From JAFGPJ01 sp964612465 (GTDB lineage: Bacteria > Planctomycetota > Phycisphaerae > Sedimentisphaerales > Anaerobacaceae): DNA of 8,559 nucleotides. Made by a program: the position numbers and the translations under genes. The stretch lies in the NCBI GenBank assembly GCA_964612465.1, contig CAZTDF010000195.1:1-8559 (forward strand). Direction: 5' to 3'. Numbering within the stretch: the stretch's first letter is position 1; every line of letters starts with the position of its first letter. Shown here one piece after another: positions 7,142 to 8,559 of the stretch. The notes beneath the pieces are model-generated. The model had not been told where the DNA came from and searched no databases. It saw nothing but the letters and a program-made list of their open reading frames with translations.

Positions 7142-7269
7142 CTTGCCGTTTTTGGTCATTGCTGAGCGGCAGTTAATTCCTTTCCGGCAAATAACTTACC
7201 GGCGTTTGCGCCGTTCGCCCTAAATCTTTTTCTTCCAGATATTCCTTTTCAAGCATTTTGAGCATAAAA

Positions 7270-7582
7270 TTGGCTTTGTTTGGCTTTGTTTTCTCGCCGA
7301 CCTAAAGCATGAAATTCTTCATAATACCCTTTCATATAGATACTTACGCCAATTCCGGCTTTTGAAAATTGGCTTTGTTTTTTCAACCTTACCTTGGGTG
7401 GCAGCCTCAAAGCCGAAGGCTTTGGGGATGGTTTGGGCAGGTTCAGCCTCCCCAGCATATTGGCTTTGAATTGGCTTTGTTTTTTCGCCGCCCAAAACCG
7501 CAAAAATCATCATAACCCCTTTTAATATAGATATATACGTTCATTTCGCCCTTTTGGAAATTGGGTTTGTTTTTTCAACTTA
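7270..7582. repeat. Duplicated module built on TTGGCTTTG
   Basis: About 110 bases at 7282-7391 recur at 7473-7582 as an imperfect direct repeat offset by 191-192 bases. Shared islands include GGCTTTGTTTT, TCGCCG, CATAA, ATAGATA, AAATTGG and TTTTTTCAAC. The nonamer TTGGCTTTG starts at 7270, 7280, 7369, 7460 and 7471, with a one-mismatch copy at 7561. Doublets 10-11 bases apart thus alternate with singles about 90 bases on. Read on the minus strand, the nonamer yields peptide fragments such as KQSQF, which I recall as recurrent spurious translations in planctomycete genomes. There is no coding evidence. Confidence 0.8.
7405..7427. repeat. Hairpin between the two module copies
   Basis: CAAAGCC at 7408-7414 pairs perfectly with GGCTTTG at 7418-7424 around GAA. 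Three more outer pairs (two C-G and one wobble) extend the stem to ten. The right arm is the core of the surrounding TTGGCTTTG repeat and the left arm is its reverse complement, so the hairpin appears built from the same repeat family. Confidence 0.6.
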
Positions 7583-7647
7583 AGCTCAATTTTTCGTCGT
7601 TTTCTACTCTTTTTCACCCGTTTTTTTCATTATTCTGCCCTTTTTCG

Positions 7648-7677
7648 ACACGGATTTACACCGATTAACACTGTTGT
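7648..7677. repeat. Ten-base periodic repeat
   Basis: ACACGGATTT (7648-7657) and ACACCGATTA (7658-7667) are followed by a further ACAC start (7668). On the opposite strand it reads TAATCGGTGTAAATCCGTGT, a phrase I recall from intergenic repeats in several environmental bacterial genomes. Its function is unknown. Confidence 0.5.
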
Positions 7678-7683
7678 TTGAGC

Positions 7684-7735
7684 CTTTTTACTTTTACCTT
7701 TTAACTTTTTACTTATTTATGTATTCTACATAAAT
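7684..7735. repeat. Pyrimidine-rich low-complexity run and AT palindrome
   Basis: From 7684 to 7714 the strand is a degenerate run of CTTTT(T)AC-type units. It is followed by a perfect inverted repeat, ATTTATGTA at 7715-7723 and TACATAAAT at 7727-7735, around TTC. The palindrome could be a protein-binding dyad or a cruciform-prone site. No gene starts next to it. Confidence 0.55.
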
Positions 7736-7881
7736 CTGTTACCTATTATACGAATCTAAACGCAAAAAGGCGGGCATATTTAAAAATAATCTTCATTACA
7801 CGGCGTTCATTATTCAGCCTCAGAGTAGGAATAAAATAATCAATAGTAAATCGTAAATATCGAAGATCCGGCCTTTCCTGG

Positions 7882-7911
7882 ACGGAGTCAATAGCAAGGT
7901 CTCCGTGAGAC
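7882..7911. repeat. Two mutually exclusive hairpins
   Basis: ACGGAG at 7882-7887 pairs with CTCCGT at 7901-7906. The overlapping GTCTC at 7899-7903 instead pairs with GAGAC at 7907-7911 around CGT. Both stems use 7901-7903, so only one can form at a time. Confidence 0.4.
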
Positions 7912-7920
7912 GGCGTCCTT

Positions 7921-7976
7921 AGTTCGTACTGCGTACTGCGTCGTGTGTGCTGCGTTGTTCGTATTGTGTGCTGTGG
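7921..7976. repeat. Eight-unit heptamer array
   Basis: The segment divides exactly into eight sevens: AGTTCGT, ACTGCGT, ACTGCGT, CGTGTGT, GCTGCGT, TGTTCGT, ATTGTGT and GCTGTGG. The consensus is close to ACTGCGT, or ACGCAGT on the other strand. Two neighbouring units are identical and the rest are diverged. I recall similar ACGCAGTACGCAATACG-type arrays in intergenic DNA of environmental bacteria. It codes for nothing credible. Confidence 0.75.
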
Positions 7977-8004
7977 AAGATGGGACAATCATAAATAATA
8001 AGCT

Positions 8005-8026
8005 TGTGCCCGCGAAGGCGGGTATA
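8005..8026. repeat. REP-like palindrome
   Basis: CCCGC at 8009-8013 pairs with GCGGG at 8018-8022 around GAAG, and weaker outer pairs (A-T and wobble) extend the stem to 8005 and 8026. The CCCGCGAAGGCGGG core matches the widespread intergenic palindrome whose other strand, CCCGCCTTCGCGGG, is seen in many bacteria. It lies 110 bases beyond the stop codon of the RAYT-type transposase gene, the usual partner of REP sequences. No GTAG foot like that of E. coli REPs is visible. Confidence 0.6.
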
Positions 8027-8135
8027 ATCAATAATAAATGAAAAAGGGGGGCTGGCGGGAAGATAAAGGTTATCCATCTTTGAAAACGACAACAGCACAA
8101 TGGTGAATCAATCATGACGTTTGACGGACAGCCAC

Positions 8136-8558
8136 CTATTTAGTGCTGGTTTTCTTTCGTTTATTCGCTTTCTTTACTTTTTCTTTTCGCGGTCTGCCGA
8201 CAGGCAATGGACGTACGCGGCGGCCGAGCAGCTTTTCGAGCTTGCTTAAAAAACTGTCGCTTCCCAGAGGTCTTCCCGTACGCGTGCTCAACCTTACTCG
8301 CCCAAGCTCAGAATCCGGCAAGCCGGCCTCAAGTTCCTTTCGCCACTGGCCGGCGGATATCATATCGTACCACCACGGCAAATTCAACACTTCCGAGACC
8401 GTTTTTTTATCGATGTGCGCCGCCGCACTCGACCACTTATAACGCCACGGCTTGCGGCAGAGTTTCGCACGAACTGGATTAAGCTCGATATATTTCATCG
8501 CCAGCCAGAAGTGCCGCTCATCCAGTGCACAGGAATAGAACCGTCCCTGCCAAAGGTG
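8136..8558 (-). CDS. REP-associated Y1 tyrosine transposase (RAYT), 5' end missing
   Basis: The frame is open from the window edge to a TAG at 8136-8138, giving 140 visible residues of the C-terminal part. The visible chain starts HLWQGRFYSC and runs through ALDERHF into YIELNPVRA, then WRYKWSSAAAH, TGRPLGS and GRPRK, ending in a lysine-rich tail. This order is typical of RAYT proteins, single-domain HUH-type (Y1) transposases related to IS200/IS605 TnpA that cut single-stranded DNA at REP sequences. The tyrosine of YIELNPVRA (codon 8490-8492) is probably the nucleophile that links covalently to DNA. The HUH histidine pair lies upstream, outside the window, so completeness of the active site cannot be judged. 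An internal Met at 8496-8498 is not the start, because family motifs continue above it. The C-terminus looks intact. Confidence 0.9.
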   Translation of the reverse strand, partial: HLWQGRFYSCALDERHFWLAMKYIELNPVRAKLCRKPWRYKWSSAAAHIDKKTVSEVLNLPWWYDMISAGQWRKELEAGLPDSELGRVRLSTRTGRPLGSDSFLSKLEKLLGRRVRPLPVGRPRKEKVKKANKRKKTSTK

Positions 8559-8559
8559 G

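Larger units (their letters stand above)
7836..8039. repeat. 16-nt direct repeats bracketing the palindrome/heptamer segment
   Basis: ATAATCAATAGTAAAT at 7836-7851 and ATAATCAATAATAAAT at 8024-8039 differ at one of 16 positions and lie 188 bases apart in the same orientation. Between them lie the inverted repeats, the heptamer array and the REP-like palindrome. They could be the ends of a composite repeat unit, but the AT-rich content makes partial similarity easier by chance. Confidence 0.4.
7142..8135. other. Repeat-rich intergenic island without genes
   Basis: About 1 kb lies between the lipoprotein stop and the transposase stop. Reading frames here are artefacts of repeats and have no ribosome sites. 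The only terminator-like structure after the lipoprotein gene is weak: CGGCG at 7200-7204 pairs with CGCCG at 7209-7213, but the T run at 7226-7231 is too far away to be convincing. Just after the stop, TTGCCG at 7143-7148 can also pair with CGGCAA at 7185-7190 across a long loop. Individual repeats are listed separately. Confidence 0.75.

Noticed and set aside
7249..7513. Minus-strand frames rich in KQSQF/KTKPIQSQ
   Set aside because: These are translations of the TTGGCTTTG repeat module, overlap each other in two frames and lack start signals.
7270..7569. CRISPR-like array
   Set aside because: The repeat is only nine bases, spacing alternates between about 10 and 90 bases, and the intervening sequence is itself duplicated.
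7746..8115. Minus-strand frames across the heptamer array and palindrome
   Set aside because: Two overlapping frames simply translate the heptamers (QHTRRSTQY, HTTQYAVRT); neither has a ribosome site or known domain.
8143..8482. Plus-strand frames opposite the transposase
   Set aside because: The minus strand carries the continuous RAYT motif series, so these are shadows.

Overview
The window looks like a piece of a planctomycete-type genome, perhaps Phycisphaerae. This placement is tentative. It rests on large secreted beta-rich proteins, a secretin carrying repeats, and a long intergenic island full of short degenerate repeats of a kind I associate with planctomycete genomes. No rRNA or housekeeping gene is present to anchor it. 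A Gram-negative (diderm) cell plan follows from the outer-membrane secretin.

Layout. Positions 11-580 encode a small exported protein with six cysteines, closed by a strong intrinsic terminator at 618-654. Positions 655-1315 are an AT-rich non-coding stretch with two promoter-like sequences (850-878 and 933-961), a 10-nt tandem duplication and a hairpin, leading to a well-placed ribosome binding site. Three co-directional genes follow with short gaps and no convincing terminator between them. They are a 591-residue exported protein with two copies of a PapD/Ig-like module (1316-3091), a 1171-residue secretin with an unusual N-terminal array of eight beta repeats (3196-6711), and a small lipoprotein read from a GTG start (6749-7141). 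From 7142 to 8135 there is about 1 kb without a credible gene. It holds a 191-nt-spaced duplicated module built on TTGGCTTTG, several hairpins, a 10-nt periodic element, an eight-unit heptamer array and a REP-like palindrome. The window ends inside a minus-strand gene (8136-8558) encoding the C-terminal part of a REP-associated Y1 tyrosine transposase (RAYT).

How the parts may work together. The three-gene block looks like an envelope module. The secretin would form the outer-membrane gate and the lipoprotein could be its pilotin or assembly partner. The double PapD/Ig protein could act as a periplasmic or surface accessory, and the upstream six-cysteine protein is a possible cargo or surface subunit. 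No ATPase, inner-membrane platform or pseudopilin gene lies in the window, so the secretin is locally an orphan. Its function is inferred from architecture and neighbourhood only. The RAYT gene and the REP-like palindrome 110 nt past its stop are a coherent mobile-element pair and give a plausible setting for the repeat island.
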